A DNA stretch of 64,000 nucleotides from Kitasatospora phosalacinea (GCF_030268885.1 NZ_BSSA01000009.1:210564-274563); one strand, 5' to 3'. Positions 1-9,843 are shown, counted from the stretch's first letter. The notes: generated by a model from the letters alone, not told the origin. A program made the numbers and translations.

Positions 1-171
1 CCGGACGGCCACGCGAACGCGTCCTCCTCCGGCGCCCCGCCCCCGCCGCCCGCCCCCGCCTGCCGCACCGCGCCTCCCGCACCCCGTCGAACGATCACCG
101 CCCCAGGGTAGCCAGCGGCCCCGACACGGCCGGAGTCGGTCGTGCCGGGGCCGCGGGGTCGGACCGCGGGG

Positions 172-1293
172 TCAGACCGCCGAGGTGTACGCCAGCAGGA
201 ACGGCGCCAGGACGGGTGCGCCGCCGGGGTTGAAGCACAGCGGGGCGAGCTTCACCGTGCCCGAGCTGCGCGTCCAGGGCAGCGCGAGCTGGCACCAGCC
301 GGGGCCGCTGCCGTACGCGGTGACCTGCGCGTGGTCGGGCGGCACGGCCACGCCCGGCATCAGCACGGTGGACGGGACGCCCGCGCTCAGCGTGTTGGCG
401 CCGCCCACCGAGTTGAAGTTCGTCCCGGCCGGGACCGCGCCGTTGTACCAGAGGTACCCGAAGGACTTCGGCGGGTACGCCGGCCCGTGCACCGCCCGCT
501 TGACCGAGTAGCTGAGCGTCCAGGCCGTGTCGTACGGCGCGTTGGCCGCGTCGAAGCAGGCCACCAGGAAGGTCTGCCCGGTGCTCGACGGGTACCAGCC
601 CGCGACCTTGCAGCGGGCGCCCTGCACCGCGTCGACCGCGGTGACCTGCACGTCGCCGACCTCGGTGGTGGAGCCCAGGCCGGGCAGCCAGGCCTTCCAG
701 ATGCCGGTCGAGCCGTGGCTGGACAGGTTCGCCCCGCCCGCCGAGTTGTACTGGGTGACCAGCGTGCCGGAGGGCAGCGAGTACAGGTAGCCGTGGTCGC
801 CGCCGGGCGGGGCGGGCGTGCCGGAGCTGCTGGTGAACAGCACCGTGAACGGCGAGTTCGCCGGGGCCCCGGCCGGGCTGTAGCAGGCCACCTTGACGTC
901 CAGGCCGGTGCCGACGGTGCCCCAGCCCACGACCTGGCACCACGTCCCGGTGCGGTTGACGGCGGTGACGTGCGCGATCCCGCCCGGACCGCCGATCAGC
1001 GGGAAGTGCACCACGTACGCGCCGGTGCCCGCCGGGTCGACCTTCACCGGGTTCGCCGCCGGGGACGCCCAACTGCCCCACTGGCGCGTGGTGTCGGGGA
1101 CGTAGCCGGGCGGCGGCGCCGGGAGGTCCAGGTAGGCGAAGCCCCACCGGTCGGGCACCGCGGCGTGTGCCGGGGCGGCCGCCGGGACGGCCACCGCCAG
1201 CAGGGCGGCGAGCAGGGCCAGGACGAGCGGGACGAGGCGGGCCCGGACGCGCGGGGCGGTGCCGGGCGGTGGCGGGGTGGCGTGGACGGACAT
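172..1293 (-). CDS. Secreted protein of unknown function with three internal repeats
   Basis: The 373-residue product starts with a charged n-region and a long hydrophobic stretch (about residues 20-42) ending in PAHAA, a typical Sec signal peptide and signal-peptidase I site. The mature part consists of three degenerate repeats of roughly 105 residues. Each begins with an aromatic motif (WGFAYL, HGYLYS, FGYLWY) and contains a paired cysteine signature (WCQV then ACY, RCKV then ACF, WCQL then LCF), which suggests one disulphide per repeat. No catalytic motif is visible. A GGGGGT stretch lies just upstream of the ATG. I do not recognise a named family; an extracellular beta-rich binding protein is an inference from the repeat pattern. 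It is transcribed in the same direction as the DUF4132 genes but lies about 530 bases from them, so it is probably a separate unit. Confidence 0.75.
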   Translation of the reverse strand: MSVHATPPPPGTAPRVRARLVPLVLALLAALLAVAVPAAAPAHAAVPDRWGFAYLDLPAPPPGYVPDTTRQWGSWASPAANPVKVDPAGTGAYVVHFPLIGGPGGIAHVTAVNRTGTWCQVVGWGTVGTGLDVKVACYSPAGAPANSPFTVLFTSSSGTPAPPGGDHGYLYSLPSGTLVTQYNSAGGANLSSHGSTGIWKAWLPGLGSTTEVGDVQVTAVDAVQGARCKVAGWYPSSTGQTFLVACFDAANAPYDTAWTLSYSVKRAVHGPAYPPKSFGYLWYNGAVPAGTNFNSVGGANTLSAGVPSTVLMPGVAVPPDHAQVTAYGSGPGWCQLALPWTRSSGTVKLAPLCFNPGGAPVLAPFLLAYTSAV

Positions 1294-1825
1294 GGGTGTG
1301 ACCCCCAGGGTGGTGAGGACGGGTGCCGACTGCGTGCGGGGCGTGCGCTGGGAACTCCCGCCCGGGGCGCGGGCCGTGGCCGGTACGCCGCCGAGGGCGC
1401 CGCGGGCGTGCCGCGGACGGGCCGGGGCGCGGGCCGTGGTCGGGCGGGTCGAACGGTTCGGAGCGGGGAGCCCGACGTCACCGCGGCGGGCCGCGGTGCG
1501 CGGTGGAACCCGGGCACGGGCATCGGAACCCGGGGCGCCCGGTGCTGTCCGGTCGACGCCGGCTGCTACGGCGTCCGGCCGTCGGCGGCCGCTGCCGCGG
1601 GGCCGGGGCCCGGCGGCGACTCACATCGTAGGAGCGGCGGACCCGGCGGCCCAGCCCCCCGGCACCCCCGGACCCGGCGGTTCCCGGCCGATCCGGCCCC
1701 CGCACCGGGCGCCCGTCCCGCCCCCGCAGCCCCGCCGCGTCCCGCGGGCCACCCCACCCGCCGCGCTGCGCCCCGGCGGGCCGCCGGAGCCGCGCGGGCG
1801 GGGTGGCCGGAACCGGCCCACCGGG
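1294..1825. other. Intergenic region without a supported gene
   Basis: This stretch lies between the 3' end of the first DUF4132 gene and the start of the secreted-repeat gene, both on the minus strand. It is extremely GC-rich. Long reading frames cross it on both strands, but they lack ribosome binding sites and recognisable products. An 18-base direct repeat occurs at 1362-1379 and 1422-1439. A short GGCCGG/CCGGCC inverted repeat at 1805-1818 could contribute to termination of the DUF4132 transcript. I see nothing else. Confidence 0.5.
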
Positions 1826-4800
1826 TCAAGAAGAGGTCAACTCCTCCAGTTCGGCGAGGAGTTCGGAGGCGGTGACGGCGTCCAGGTCGCCGAGGCGGAG
1901 CGGGGTGCGGTCGCTGCGCCACTCGTCGTCCGGGTCGGTGCCCAGCCGCACCGCCTCGAAGGTCTGGTCGCCGAGGTGGGCGACGGCACCGACCGCGATG
2001 CCCGGGTGGAGGTCGATCACCAGGTGGCGGCCCTCCGCCAGCGGCTTGTGGAACCACACCTCCACGCCCGCGTCCTGCGGTTCGCCGCGCTGCCAGCCGC
2101 GCTTGGTCAGCCCGAGCAGCCGGCCGACCGGCACGGTGCGCCCCTCGAACCGGGCCAGCCGGCTCCCGGCCGCCTCCTGCGGCGTGAACCCGCCCGTGAC
2201 GCGCCCGAGTTGCGGGAACGGCTGGACGATCTCGTAGTCGGCGAACAGCTCGGCCCAGGCGGCGAGTTCGGTGGTGGTCAGGTGCAGGGGGTGGGCGAGT
2301 CGGACGACGGCGTCCGTGGTGAGGTGGAAGGGCTCGTCGTGGACGTCGGTGAAGGTGCGGTCCTCGGCGACCCGGAAGGCGGTGCCGTCGGCCGTCCAGA
2401 GCAGGCGGCGCACCAGGTGGCCGAGCAGCGGGTGGTCGACCAGCAGGTCGGTGAACTCGCCCGTGCTCCAGGTCCGTTCGGTGACCATGGCGGTCTCCAG
2501 GCGGGCGATCTGGTCGGTGGCCAGGGTGCGGACGTCCTTCTTCAGGGTGGCGAACCGCTTGCGCTCGGCGGTGGCGCGCTCCTGGTCGTCGCGGGCGCCG
2601 GGTGCGGGCAGGTCCTTGCGCCGCCTGCCGTCGGCGTCCCGGACGTACGGGCGCAGTTGCTCGTCGAAGCCGACGGTGAACCTCCGGCTGCCGTAGTCGA
2701 TGACGGTGCTGCCGTCCGCCGCCAGCTCCAGGTCCGGCACCAGGCGGTCGGCCAACTGCTGCGGGCTCAGGCCCCGTTGGGCGGCGACCGCCTCGATCCG
2801 CCGTTGGGCGTGCTGGTCCAGGTGCCTGCCGTCGGTGCGCCGGGTGAGGCCGTGCAGCTGGGCCAGGGCGGTGTCGGTGCCGATCGCGACCAGCACGTCC
2901 AGGCCGTCCACCGCCCGCTGCTTGACCTTGTGGCGCGGCCAGTTGCGCAGCACCGGGGCCAGCAGGCGGGCGGTGGCGTCGTTGCCGAACTCGCCCAGCG
3001 CGTGCAGTGCCCAGCGGTCCTTGACGGGGATCCCGGCCAGCCGCCACTGCTCGAACACCGCCCAGCAGAACGCCGCCAGCGAATCCGCCGTGCACGCCTC
3101 CCGGAGCACCGCCAGCCCCGGGTAGGGGGCGCCGGGCGCGGACAGCGCCAGCATGGTGACCAGGTGCCGCACCGCCGACTCCGGCAGCGCCCCGCCCCCG
3201 TCGGCCAGCAGCACCGGCGGCAGCCCGGCCGTCCGCAGCCAGGCCGGGAAGGCGGGCATCCGGACGGGCAGTGCGCTCACCAGCGGGTCGGTGCTCAGCA
3301 GCTCGGCCGCGGCCTGCCCGGCCGCCGCGCCGTACCGCCCGTCCACCGCCGCCAGCAGCGCGTCCCGGCCCTGCTCGGCGGCGACCAGGCGCAGCGCCTG
3401 CTCGGCGGCCCGGCGGGCCGGACCGGACGCGCCGAGCGCCTCGGGGACGAGCAGCAGCGCGCCCGCGACCCCGTGCCGGGCGAACCAGGCCCGGGCGGCC
3501 CCGTGCAGCGGCTTGGCGGTGGTCAGGCCGGTGGCCAGCAGCCGGGCGACCTCCGCGCTCAGCACCGGCAGCAGCGTCGGCCCCAGCAGCGCGGGGCGCT
3601 CGCGCACGCAGTGCAGCACGGCGGGCAGGAGCGCGGCGCCGTACTTGGCCAGCACCGGGTGCAGGAACGCGTCGCCCAGGTAGAACTGGGCCGGCCGCCA
3701 GGCGGACGCGAACGGTGCGAGCACCTCGACCGGGCCGCTCATCAGCAGGTCCCACTCGACCGGCAGCCGCCGCGGCTCCGCCAGCAGGACGCCCGGCGCG
3801 ACGGCCGCCCAGTCGGTGTCCGGGCCGAAGCGCCCGTGGTCGCCGTACGGGCAGGCGAGCGCCCACTGCGCCCGCTCGCCCGGCTGCCAGACCAGCTCCG
3901 TCCCGCTGTCGGCCGCCAGGCCGTCGACCACGGCCGCCGCGCGGGCCTTCCGGGCGGTCTCCCAGGGCGCGACCACCAGCGGCGCGGGCAGCGCCCCGGC
4001 CGCCGCGACCGGCACCCGCGGCGGCCGGGAACGCTCCAGCTCGGCCAGGAACCCGGCGTCCGCCGGGTCGAGCTGCGACAGCCGGGCGGCCGGTACGGGC
4101 AGCAGCTCGGCCAGGTGCACGTCCAGCAGGTGCCGGGCGGTGACGGCGACCGGGCCGCTGCCCCGGGCCGGCGCGGCCAGGCGGCGCAGCCCGCCCACCG
4201 GCCGCCGCCGGACGGCCTCGACCAGCACCGGTGCCACCTGCGGGTCCTGGCTGTGGCCGATCAGCGCGTCCAGCGCCTCCGCGCCGGGGAACTCCAGCAG
4301 GCGCCCGGCGAGTTCGCGACGCTTGGCCGGGTCGTCCAGGGACGGGAGCGCGCCCGCCAGCAGCGGCACGCAGTCCGCGCCGAGGCCGTCGGCCAGCGTG
4401 GCGACCCGCTCCGCCGTCCAGGCGCCCGGCAGCACCTTCGGCCGGGGGCCCAGCCGGTCGACCTGCTCCCGGGTGCCGAGCGCGAGCAGCAGCAGCGTCC
4501 GCAGCAGCGGCCCCTCCTCGCCGAAGCCCTCCTGCTCCGCGACGCTCTCCGTGACCCACTCCCCGGCCCCGGGCACCAGCACCGCGGCCAGCACCCGGCG
4601 GCGCGGCGTGCTGCGGACCGCCGCCAGCGCGGCCAGCGCCTCCTCGTACGGGCCCCGGTCGGCCACGGCGAGCAACCGGCGTGCCCTGGAGAGCAGTTCG
4701 AACTGCGGCGGCACCGCGTAGTGGCCGAGCCGGCGGCCGTCGTCCCGGTAGGTCAGCTCGCCGAACGACCAGGAGCGCCGGTAGTCGTGCTCCACCTCGA

Positions 4801-5386
4801 AACTCTCCACCGCGGCCAGCGCCGCGAACGCCAACCCGTGCCGCGCCGCCCAGCCGTCCACCACCACGGCCGCGCCGCCCTCCTCGGGGTTCCGGACAGA
4901 CGGCAGCAGCAGGGCCGTGCACGCCGCCCCCAGCGGGTCGGCCGCCCCGTCCAGGTACGCGCGGGCGGCCCGGACCAGCCCGGGGTCGCACCCCTCGGTG
5001 CCCAGCGTGTTCGCGATCGACGCACTGCGTCCGGCGACCAGCGCGTCCCCCGCCGCCACCGCCTCCGGCCCCGGCCACGCCACCTCCGCCGCGACGGCGC
5101 CGCCCCGCCGCGGCAGCACCAGCGGACGCCACGCTGCGGGCAGCACGAACGGCCCCTCGTCCGGCAGCCCGGCGCCCCCGCCGACCGCCCGGTAGCCCGC
5201 CCGCTCCTTCTGCCCGACCAGCTTCGCCAGGTGCGCCGCGGCCGCCGCCGGACCGCTCAGCTCCTTGATTTGCAGCCGCCCGCCGTCCCCGACCCGCCCG
5301 TACCGCACCCGCACCGCGGCCCCGTCGACCTCGGCCTCCCAGAACGTCGCCGAACCGCCGCCGTCGACCAGCTCCCAGCGCTGCAC
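1826..5386 (-). CDS. WGR-DUF4132 (MolR-like) protein, copy 1
   Basis: This large cytoplasmic protein has about 1186 residues. The first 75 residues form a WGR domain (RRWELVDGG... VRVRYGRVG... LAKLVGQKERAGY), a small module also found in poly(ADP-ribose) polymerases. The middle is a long Leu/Ala-rich, HEAT-like helical region. The last 250-280 residues match the DUF4132 type known from E. coli MolR/YehI. I placed the start at GTG 5386 because GGAGGGG lies three bases before it, exactly as in the third paralogue; a longer frame reaching 5470 adds an unrelated N-terminus. It is the last of three paralogues transcribed leftward. Residues 860-1050 or so are encoded by DNA almost identical to copy 3. 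The biochemical function of the family is unknown to me; WGR suggests nucleic-acid or ADP-ribosylation-related binding. Confidence 0.85.
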   Translation of the reverse strand: MQRWELVDGGGSATFWEAEVDGAAVRVRYGRVGDGGRLQIKELSGPAAAAAHLAKLVGQKERAGYRAVGGGAGLPDEGPFVLPAAWRPLVLPRRGGAVAAEVAWPGPEAVAAGDALVAGRSASIANTLGTEGCDPGLVRAARAYLDGAADPLGAACTALLLPSVRNPEEGGAAVVVDGWAARHGLAFAALAAVESFEVEHDYRRSWSFGELTYRDDGRRLGHYAVPPQFELLSRARRLLAVADRGPYEEALAALAAVRSTPRRRVLAAVLVPGAGEWVTESVAEQEGFGEEGPLLRTLLLLALGTREQVDRLGPRPKVLPGAWTAERVATLADGLGADCVPLLAGALPSLDDPAKRRELAGRLLEFPGAEALDALIGHSQDPQVAPVLVEAVRRRPVGGLRRLAAPARGSGPVAVTARHLLDVHLAELLPVPAARLSQLDPADAGFLAELERSRPPRVPVAAAGALPAPLVVAPWETARKARAAAVVDGLAADSGTELVWQPGERAQWALACPYGDHGRFGPDTDWAAVAPGVLLAEPRRLPVEWDLLMSGPVEVLAPFASAWRPAQFYLGDAFLHPVLAKYGAALLPAVLHCVRERPALLGPTLLPVLSAEVARLLATGLTTAKPLHGAARAWFARHGVAGALLLVPEALGASGPARRAAEQALRLVAAEQGRDALLAAVDGRYGAAAGQAAAELLSTDPLVSALPVRMPAFPAWLRTAGLPPVLLADGGGALPESAVRHLVTMLALSAPGAPYPGLAVLREACTADSLAAFCWAVFEQWRLAGIPVKDRWALHALGEFGNDATARLLAPVLRNWPRHKVKQRAVDGLDVLVAIGTDTALAQLHGLTRRTDGRHLDQHAQRRIEAVAAQRGLSPQQLADRLVPDLELAADGSTVIDYGSRRFTVGFDEQLRPYVRDADGRRRKDLPAPGARDDQERATAERKRFATLKKDVRTLATDQIARLETAMVTERTWSTGEFTDLLVDHPLLGHLVRRLLWTADGTAFRVAEDRTFTDVHDEPFHLTTDAVVRLAHPLHLTTTELAAWAELFADYEIVQPFPQLGRVTGGFTPQEAAGSRLARFEGRTVPVGRLLGLTKRGWQRGEPQDAGVEVWFHKPLAEGRHLVIDLHPGIAVGAVAHLGDQTFEAVRLGTDPDDEWRSDRTPLRLGDLDAVTASELLAELEELTSS
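2231..2719. repeat. 489 bp tract nearly identical to 10252-10740
   Basis: By eye this segment of DUF4132 copy 1 differs from 10252-10740 in copy 3 at only three positions (a T/C in the GGTGGTG stretch near 2272, GGTGCC against GGCGCC near 2392, CCTCCGG against CTTCCGG near 2682). The flanking parts of the same genes diverge strongly. The constant offset is 8021 bases. This is the pattern expected of recent gene conversion between paralogues. Confidence 0.9.
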
Positions 5387-5513
5387 GCGCCCCTCCGAAC
5401 CCTCGCGCTTCGTACCGGCGAGCCGCCGCACTGCCGGACGACCGCCGGGGCAGACCCTAGTCAGCGGCACCGACGCCCGGCCCGCAGGCCGGGACGCGCC
5501 GCCCGCCAGTTGC

Positions 5514-8500
5514 TCACCCGGCGGTCAACTCCTCCAGGTCCGCCAGGAGTTCGGAGACCAGGACGGGGGGAAGGCTGCCGAACCGCTCCTCGCCCCGGTG
5601 GTGCTCCGGCCAGTAGTGGCCCGGGGCGGTGCCGAGCCACACCGCCTCGACGGTCTGCACCACCGCCTCGGCGGGGGAGCGCAACCGGACGCCCGGGTCG
5701 AGCTGGACCACCAGGTGCCGCCCGTCCGGCAACGGCCGGTGGAACCAGCCCGCCACGCCGTCGTCGCCGTACTCGATCTCCTCGTGCCCCCAGCCCTGCC
5801 TGGTCAGGGCGAGCAGCCGCCAGACCGGGACGGTGCGCCCCTCGAACCGGTGCAGCCGGTGCCCGGCGGCCTCCTCCCCGGTCAACTCCAGTGCCGGACG
5901 CGTCAGTTGCGGGAAGGGCTGGAGGACCTCGTAGTCGGCGAACAGCTCCGTCCAGGCGGCGAGGTCGGCGGCGCTCAGGTGCAGCGGGTGGGCGAGCCGG
6001 ACGGTGGCCGCCGCGGGGAGCTGGAACGGTTCGTCGTGGACGTCGGTGAAGGTGCGGTCCTCGGCGAGCCGGAAGGCGGCGCCGTCGGCCGTCCAGAGCA
6101 GCCGTCGCACCAGCTGCCCGAGCACCGGGTGCGCGACCAGCAGACCGGTGAACTCGCCCGCGCTCCACGACCGTTCGGCCACCATCGCGTCCCGCAGCCG
6201 GGCGGTCCACGCGGTGGTGAAGGCCCGGACCTCCTTCTTCAGGGCGGTGAACCGCCGTCGCCCGGCCGCCACCAGCTCCGGGTCGTCCGCGGCCGCCGCC
6301 GCGGGCAGCGCGCTGCGCCGCCTGCCGCCGGAGTCCCGGACGTACGGGCGCAGCTGCTCGTCGAAGCCGACGGTGAACGTCTGCGGGCCGTAGTCGACGA
6401 CGGTGCTGCCGTCCGGCTCCAGGCCGAGGTCCGGCACCAGCCGGTCGGCGAGCTGCTCGGCGGTCAGGCCCAGCGACTCGGCGACCTCGGTGACCCGCTC
6501 CCGCGCGCGGGAGCGGAACGCCTCGGTCCGGGCCGTCCGGGCGATGCCGTGCAACTGCGCCAGGGCGTCGGGACCGCCGATGGACACCAGCACGTCCAGG
6601 CCGTCCACCGCGCGCTGGTGGGAGAGCAGCGGCAGCAGCGGGGCCAGGCGGCGGGCGGTGGCGCCGTCGCCGAACTCGCCGAGCGCGTGCAGCGCCCAGG
6701 CGTCCTTGGCGGGCGCCCCGGCGTGCCGCCACTCCTCGAACAGCGCCCAGCAGAACGCCGCCGCCGTGTCGGCCCGCAGCGCCGGGGCGACCACCGCCAG
6801 GCCCGGGTACGGCCCGCGCGGCAGGCCCAGCTGCAGCATCGCCAGCAGGTGCCGCACCGCCGCCGGGGGCAGCGCCCCGCCCCCGTCCGCCAGCAGCACC
6901 TGCGGCAGCACCTCCGGCCGCAGCCAGCGGGGCGGCTTCGGCATCCGGCCCGGCAGGGTCCGCAGCAGCGCGCCCTCGCCCAGCACCTCCGCGACCGCCT
7001 CCGCGGCCCGCTCCCCGTACCGCTGCGCCACCGCCGCGGTCAGCACCTCCGCGCCCTCCCGGAGGGCCACCAGCCGCAGCGCGTGCTCCGCCGCCCGCCG
7101 CTGCGGCCCGGCCGCGCCGACCGCCGCCGGGACCAGCAGCAGCGCCCCCGCCACGCCGTGCCGGGCGAACCACGAGCGGGCCACCGGCCGAACGGACTTG
7201 AGCTCCAGCAGGGCGTGCGCCATCAGGCCCGCGGTCTCCGCGTCCAGCACCGGCAGCAGGACGTCGACGACCTCCTCCGGGCGGTCCCGGGCGGCGAGGT
7301 GCAGCAACCGCAGCGCGGCCGTCCCGTACCGGCCGAGCACCCGCGGCAGGTGGATGCCGCTGCTGCGGTACTCCGACGGCCGCCAGTGCGCCAGCCTCGG
7401 CAGCACCAGCTCGGCCGGGCCCCAGGCCAGCAGCCGGGCCGCCTGCCAGTCGAGGACCTCCTCCGACAGCTCCCCGAGCACCTGCGCCCAGTCGGTGTCC
7501 GCCGCGTACCGCCAGTACGGGTCGCCGCCGTTCGCGAACGCCGCCTCCTCGCCCTCCCGCCACACCAGCCGGGGCTCCCGGTCGGCCACCAGCCCGGTCA
7601 GCGCCTCCGGCGCGCGGGCGGCCCGCCGCCGTGTCCACGGCGGGTCGACCAGCAGCGCGGGCAGCCGCTCCGGCGCCGCCTCCGGCAGCGGCTCCCGCGC
7701 CCCCGGCAGGGCCAGCACGAACGCGGCCTCCGCCGCGTCCAGCCGCGCCAGCAGCTCCGGCAGCCGCGGACGCCACAGCGCGACGTGCCGGTCCAGCAGC
7801 TCGCGGGCCGCCGCGGCGTCCGCCCCGCCGTCCCGCGCCACCGCCGACAGGACCCGCACCGCCCGCACCGGGTACCGCTGCACCACCTCCAGCAGCAGGG
7901 CCCGGCCGGACGGTCGGCCGATCCGCCCGACCAGCGCACGCATCGCCCCGTCGGTGGGGAACTCGGCCAGCATCCCGAGGAGTTCGCGCTCCCGCTCGCC
8001 GTACGTGTACGGGTCCACCGCGCTCGCCAGCAGCGGCGCCACCGCCGGGCCGACCCGGTCGGCGAGGGTGGCCACCAGCTCGGGCGTCCAGTCCCGGCAC
8101 ACCCAGCCGTACTCCGGCCCGAACCGCTCCACCTGCGCCGCGCTGCCCAGCGTCGGCAGCAGCAGCCTGCGCAGCACCTGGGCGGTGCGGCTGCGGTCCC
8201 CGGGCAGCTCGGCCAGGCACTCGTCCACCCACTCCGTCCGCTCCGGCACCAGCTGCGCGATCGCCGCCCGCAGCACCGGCGTGGTCCGCAGCTGCGCCAA
8301 CTCCGCCACCACCGCGGCGTGTTCCGGCTCCGGCGCCTCGGCCAGCGCCTGCCCGGCGGCGGCCAGCAGGCCGTACTGCGCCGTCAGGTCGAGGTGCTCC
8401 TCGCCCTCCAGGTCGAGGAAGGCCGCCCGGTAGCGCCACTCGGAGCCCGTCCACTCCCGGACGAAGTCCGCCTCCAGGGCGGCCAGCACCGTCCGGACCG

Positions 8501-8912
8501 CGAACGACAGGCCCGTCCAGGCCGCCCGGTCCGCGAACTCCCGCCGCAGGCAGTCGGGCTCCACCGAGGTGCGGACGATCCGGGCGGCCAGCGCCGCCCC
8601 GACCGGGCCGCCCTCCCCGTGCAGGTACGCCCAGGTCTCGGCGGTCAGTTCGGGGTCGGCCCGCTCGTCGGTCAGCAGCTCCTCGATCAGCCCGGCCCGC
8701 TCGTCCAGTGCCCGGGCCTCCCGCCGGTAGGCGTCCTCCGGGTCCACCACCGGCCGCTCCCCGGCCGCCGCGACCGGGCCCCCGCTCCCGCGGCGCGGCA
8801 CCACCAGGGCGTGCCAGGCCGCGGGCAGCACGAAGGCGTCCTCGTCCGGCAGCCCGGACCCCGCCTCCCCGTCGTCCGCCGTGCCGCCCCCGACCGGTCC
8901 CCCGTGCCGCAT
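5514..8912 (-). CDS. DUF4132 (MolR-like) protein, copy 2, without WGR domain
   Basis: This is a paralogue of the neighbouring genes with about 1132 residues. It has the same HEAT-like middle and C-terminal DUF4132 region (for example VDYGPQTFTVGFDEQLRPYV and AEDRTFTDVHDEPF), but it begins at the point that follows the WGR domain in the other two (SGLPDEDAFVLPAAW). The start at ATG 8912 is supported by GGAGG five bases upstream; a longer frame to 9029 has no matching N-terminus, and the upstream 140 bases hold no WGR remnant. Copy 2 lies 127 bases upstream of copy 1's start, so the two may be cotranscribed. Loss of the WGR module suggests partner or ligand specialisation within the trio, which is inference. 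Confidence 0.85.
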   Translation of the reverse strand: MRHGGPVGGGTADDGEAGSGLPDEDAFVLPAAWHALVVPRRGSGGPVAAAGERPVVDPEDAYRREARALDERAGLIEELLTDERADPELTAETWAYLHGEGGPVGAALAARIVRTSVEPDCLRREFADRAAWTGLSFAVRTVLAALEADFVREWTGSEWRYRAAFLDLEGEEHLDLTAQYGLLAAAGQALAEAPEPEHAAVVAELAQLRTTPVLRAAIAQLVPERTEWVDECLAELPGDRSRTAQVLRRLLLPTLGSAAQVERFGPEYGWVCRDWTPELVATLADRVGPAVAPLLASAVDPYTYGERERELLGMLAEFPTDGAMRALVGRIGRPSGRALLLEVVQRYPVRAVRVLSAVARDGGADAAAARELLDRHVALWRPRLPELLARLDAAEAAFVLALPGAREPLPEAAPERLPALLVDPPWTRRRAARAPEALTGLVADREPRLVWREGEEAAFANGGDPYWRYAADTDWAQVLGELSEEVLDWQAARLLAWGPAELVLPRLAHWRPSEYRSSGIHLPRVLGRYGTAALRLLHLAARDRPEEVVDVLLPVLDAETAGLMAHALLELKSVRPVARSWFARHGVAGALLLVPAAVGAAGPQRRAAEHALRLVALREGAEVLTAAVAQRYGERAAEAVAEVLGEGALLRTLPGRMPKPPRWLRPEVLPQVLLADGGGALPPAAVRHLLAMLQLGLPRGPYPGLAVVAPALRADTAAAFCWALFEEWRHAGAPAKDAWALHALGEFGDGATARRLAPLLPLLSHQRAVDGLDVLVSIGGPDALAQLHGIARTARTEAFRSRARERVTEVAESLGLTAEQLADRLVPDLGLEPDGSTVVDYGPQTFTVGFDEQLRPYVRDSGGRRRSALPAAAAADDPELVAAGRRRFTALKKEVRAFTTAWTARLRDAMVAERSWSAGEFTGLLVAHPVLGQLVRRLLWTADGAAFRLAEDRTFTDVHDEPFQLPAAATVRLAHPLHLSAADLAAWTELFADYEVLQPFPQLTRPALELTGEEAAGHRLHRFEGRTVPVWRLLALTRQGWGHEEIEYGDDGVAGWFHRPLPDGRHLVVQLDPGVRLRSPAEAVVQTVEAVWLGTAPGHYWPEHHRGEERFGSLPPVLVSELLADLEELTAG

Positions 8913-9049
8913 GTGCTCCTCCAACTCCCGATGATCAAAAGGCCGTTGGAGCCAGACCCTAACCGCAGCGGCGGACAGCCCGCCCGGGGGCCTGGCCGGG
9001 CGCCGAAATCCCAGCGGCTCTCCGACCACCGGGGAGGTATGTTGACGCC

Positions 9050-9745
9050 GTGGACTACGCGGACTACTTGGTGGAACTCCGGCGCGAACTCGACGACTTC
9101 GGCGCCCTGCTGGACGGCGACCTGTCGGCCCCCGTCGAGCACTGCGGCAACTGGAAACTGGCTGACCTGGTCGTGCACATGGCCGCCGGCAACTTCTGGG
9201 TGGTCACGGCCGTCCGGGAGCGGCACGGCGACAACTACCGGGAGTCCGACGCCCCCGGCGACCCGGACGCCCTCCGGGCCTGGTACGCCGACAGCGCGGA
9301 CGACCTGGTGGCGGCCCTGTCCGTCGACCCGGCGACCGAGGCGTGGACGTTCGTCCCGCCGCACACGGTCGGCTTCTGGCGCCGCCGCCGCACCCAGGAG
9401 ACCCTGGTGCACCGCTGGGACGCCGCGAACGCGCTCGGCCTCCAGCAGCCGCTCAACGCGGAACTCGCCGCCGACGGCGTCGCCGAGGTCTTCGACACCA
9501 TGGCCCGGCGGATGATCGCCCGCGGCGCCGCCACCCCGCCCGACCGGGCCCTGCGCCTCATCGCCACCGACAGCGCCCGCTCCTGGACGTACGGCCCCGG
9601 CGAGCCGGTCGCGGAGGTCTCCGGCACCGCCGAGGAACTGTTGCTGATGCTGTGGGCCCGCAGGCCGCGCGAGAGCGACGCCCTGACCTGGGCGGGCGAC
9701 CGCGCGGCCGGGCTGGGCGTGCTGGCCGGGCCGCTGGTCCCCTGA
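9050..9745 (+). CDS. Maleylpyruvate isomerase / DinB-like family protein
   Basis: The 231-residue protein belongs to the actinobacterial 'maleylpyruvate isomerase family mycothiol-dependent enzyme' group, a DinB-like four-helix bundle that usually binds a divalent metal through histidines. Visible landmarks are WKLADLVVHMAAGNFW around residues 35-50, with the first candidate metal ligand His43, and TLVHRWDAANALG in the middle, with a second histidine. The C-terminal third resembles the small sterol-carrier-like domain of this family. Start GTG 9050 follows GGGGAGG at 9031-9037, a somewhat long spacing. The gene is transcribed opposite to the DUF4132 genes on both sides and ends at a strong shared hairpin. 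True isomerase activity cannot be claimed; many members are thiol-dependent enzymes of unknown substrate. Confidence 0.8.
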   Translation: MDYADYLVELRRELDDFGALLDGDLSAPVEHCGNWKLADLVVHMAAGNFWVVTAVRERHGDNYRESDAPGDPDALRAWYADSADDLVAALSVDPATEAWTFVPPHTVGFWRRRRTQETLVHRWDAANALGLQQPLNAELAADGVAEVFDTMARRMIARGAATPPDRALRLIATDSARSWTYGPGEPVAEVSGTAEELLLMLWARRPRESDALTWAGDRAAGLGVLAGPLVP

Positions 9746-9804
9746 GCCCGCCCCGCCGGGGGAGCACCACCCCGCCGGGGGAGCGCCACCCCGCGGAGGC
9801 AACC

Positions 9805-9836
9805 CCGCCCGCCCCCGGCCGACCGGGGGCGGGCGG
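9805..9836. terminator. Bidirectional hairpin terminator
   Basis: A perfect 14-base-pair stem (9805-9818 with 9823-9836) closes a four-base loop between the convergent isomerase-family gene and DUF4132 copy 3. It has no U-tract, which is normal for high-GC actinomycete terminators. Confidence 0.75.
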
Positions 9837-9843
9837 TGGGCCG

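Noticed and set aside
1362..1439. 18-base direct repeat in the intergenic region
   Set aside because: In DNA of this composition a short GC-only repeat is likely by chance, and it has no symmetry or promoter context.
1259..6049. Very long plus-strand open frame opposite DUF4132 copy 1
   Set aside because: It is a product of third-position GC bias. The translation is low-complexity Arg/Pro/Gly without domains, whereas the minus strand gives a coherent WGR-DUF4132 protein with a ribosome binding site.
8913..9029. Longer N-terminus for DUF4132 copy 2, which might hold a WGR remnant
   Set aside because: No WGR residues are visible, and the GGAGG site sits before the inner ATG at 8912.
5265..9515. 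Plus-strand open frame of over 1400 codons across DUF4132 copy 2
   Set aside because: Same mirror effect. It crosses the real divergent promoter and runs out of frame over the isomerase-family gene.
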